Source: Certhia americana (Eukaryota > Chordata > Aves > Passeriformes > Certhiidae). From it: 64,000 nucleotides of DNA. Every line of letters begins with the position of its first letter. The first letter of the stretch is position 1. The notes beneath the pieces are model-generated. The model was not told where the DNA came from and did not search any database. It saw only the letters and a list, made by a program, of their open reading frames with translations. Below, in pieces: positions 62,877 through 64,000 of this stretch. Both the position numbers and the translations under genes were made by a program. The stretch is taken from the NCBI GenBank assembly GCA_018697195.1, contig CM031864.1:13264809-13328808 (forward strand), given 5' to 3'.

Positions 62877-64000
62877 TTATATATTCTTCCTATGTACAAA
62901 ACCAATTCATTCAAAACTGTGACTTTTCCAAATGTAAATACTCGTTTCTCTTTTTTTATTTTTCTTGTACCGAACTTAAATTTTCAGTAACAGCACATTT
63001 AAAGTTAGACTTAAACTGCTATAGGAGTATGGAAAAATATGTTTACACCAGGAGAGAGGGAAAAGGTTTTTGTTCATCTTCTTTCAAGTCCTACTTCAGG
63101 AAACATCTATAATTCGGAAAAACATTTTCAATATTTAAATCTCATTGAAGTCAATGGAACCCTTCAGGATATAGTAAGTGCTTTTGTAAACAAGGAAGTG
63201 TTTTTCCTCTATTTTCCTGAGGACAGCAAATCTGGCAGAGTCACTATGTCATGTTATTTAATTTGAATAGAAAGACTAGTATCTTCATTATAAAAGGCTA
63301 TACTCTTTGGCAATATGACATTACATTGTGAATTAAGCATGTACTTAATGGCTTTTCTAAACAGCATTTATTCCTGAGTGAGAGTCTAGATGATTTCCAT
63401 TCATGATATGAGATGCCAGCCTGAATTGCAGATTTGGTCTTCAGGTTTGGTATTAGGTTTGAGCAAATTTGGGATGAAAATCTTTGCAGATTTTAAAAGT
63501 CCATGATGTCACTTCTCTCAGCAGATTAGTAGCAAGCATCATGGCACAGAGGAACAAGATTACTGAACAGAAAAGAGGCAAATTATTAGGTTGAATAAGT
63601 GAGGGTAAGGTAGGTGATGTGATAGTATTTTCTCAGTACAAGACAATTTAAAGCGTCAGTTAAAGACAAGTTTCAGATCCTAGAAGATCACAACTGAAAT
63701 TAAAATTTAAAAAAGTAACGATAGTCTAAAAATTAAATCATTAATGAGATGCACACTACTTAGAAATATACATTTACATTCTCACAGAGAGCAGACAGAA
63801 GAGAAAACTTCTATGTTTCAACTCCAACTATCTTTTTATGAGATGTATCATCATGGAGAAATGTGGTAGATTTTTCCCCTGGGATTCAAAAGGATGAGAT
63901 TTTAGTTTCCAGATTTTTTACATAGAATATTCTTTAATGATATATTTGTTCTGGATCAAATCATTACATTGCATGCGCTGTCTCATAGCATGAGATAACT
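62877..64000. other. Unannotated AT-rich DNA with one exon-like segment
   Basis: Besides the segment at 63100-63173 nothing is recognised up to the window edge. Confidence 0.45.
63100..63173 (+). other. Exon-like open segment, unrecognised
   Basis: A long pyrimidine tract and acceptor (TCATCTTCTTTCAAGTCCTACTTCAG) ends at 63099. A donor core GTAAGTG follows 63173. Only one of three frames is open (starts NIYNSEKHFQ, ends NGTLQDI), entering after two bases and leaving none. It is short at 74 bases, with no partner exon found, and the protein is not recognised. Confidence 0.15.

Noticed and set aside
62576..62914. Open frames near the right-hand CR1
   Set aside because: The plus frame is the decayed end of the CR1 protein and the minus frame is its antisense. 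Neither is a host gene.
1..64000. CRISPR array, tRNA, rRNA, bacterial operon or mitochondrial insert
   Set aside because: I looked for regularly spaced repeats, tRNA-like boxes and mitochondrial gene words and saw none. The repeats and base composition point to vertebrate nuclear DNA.

Overview
This window looks like about 64 kb of gene-poor, AT-rich bird chromosome. The organism call rests on interspersed repeats: at least three recognisable CR1 (chicken repeat 1) LINE fragments, two of them ending in the diagnostic ATTCTATG-type 3' tail, plus one endogenous-retrovirus LTR. No L1 or SINE copies were seen and overall repeat density is low, as in birds. I see no bacterial genes, operons, tRNA or rRNA genes, or CRISPR arrays, and no protein-coding gene that I can name. 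Most open frames are short chance frames, shadows of repeats, or frames driven by homopolymers.

Layout. 1-1395 is unannotated. 1395-2079 is a retroviral LTR on the minus strand with a short flank that looks like the start of its internal region. The LTR carries a 42-bp-spaced internal duplication and a dense G-run cluster. 2080-13540 is AT-rich DNA with T/TTTG tracts, a TA/CA microsatellite, a 13-bp-arm hairpin and weak exon-like segments. 14100-15060 is a GC- and CpG-enriched island with a TATA-like box and GC/E2F-like boxes, the best promoter-like segment here. 18490-19570 holds three perfect or near-perfect palindromes and a minus-strand CR1. 21451-21601 is a candidate 3'-terminal exon followed by AATAAA. 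26850-27407 is a plus-strand CR1. 27408-54200 is mostly featureless, apart from a 165-codon open frame at 34.9-35.4 kb, small tandem duplications and hairpins, and a G-rich purine block near 50.1 kb. 54200-54920 is a second GC-richer, TATA-containing segment followed by an old CR1-like tail. 62560-62876 is a plus-strand CR1 with a duplicated 3' end.

How parts may work together. The one speculative gene model is three plus-strand segments (11089-11172, 13541-13679, 21451-21601). They have splice-like borders and reading phases that are compatible in order, and the last ends in a stop codon followed by a polyadenylation signal. I do not recognise the product, the first exon is missing, and chance could explain it. 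No exciting new system is evident. The most useful leads are this exon chain, the CpG island at 14.5-15.0 kb, the LTR with its G-runs, and the long perfect inverted repeats.
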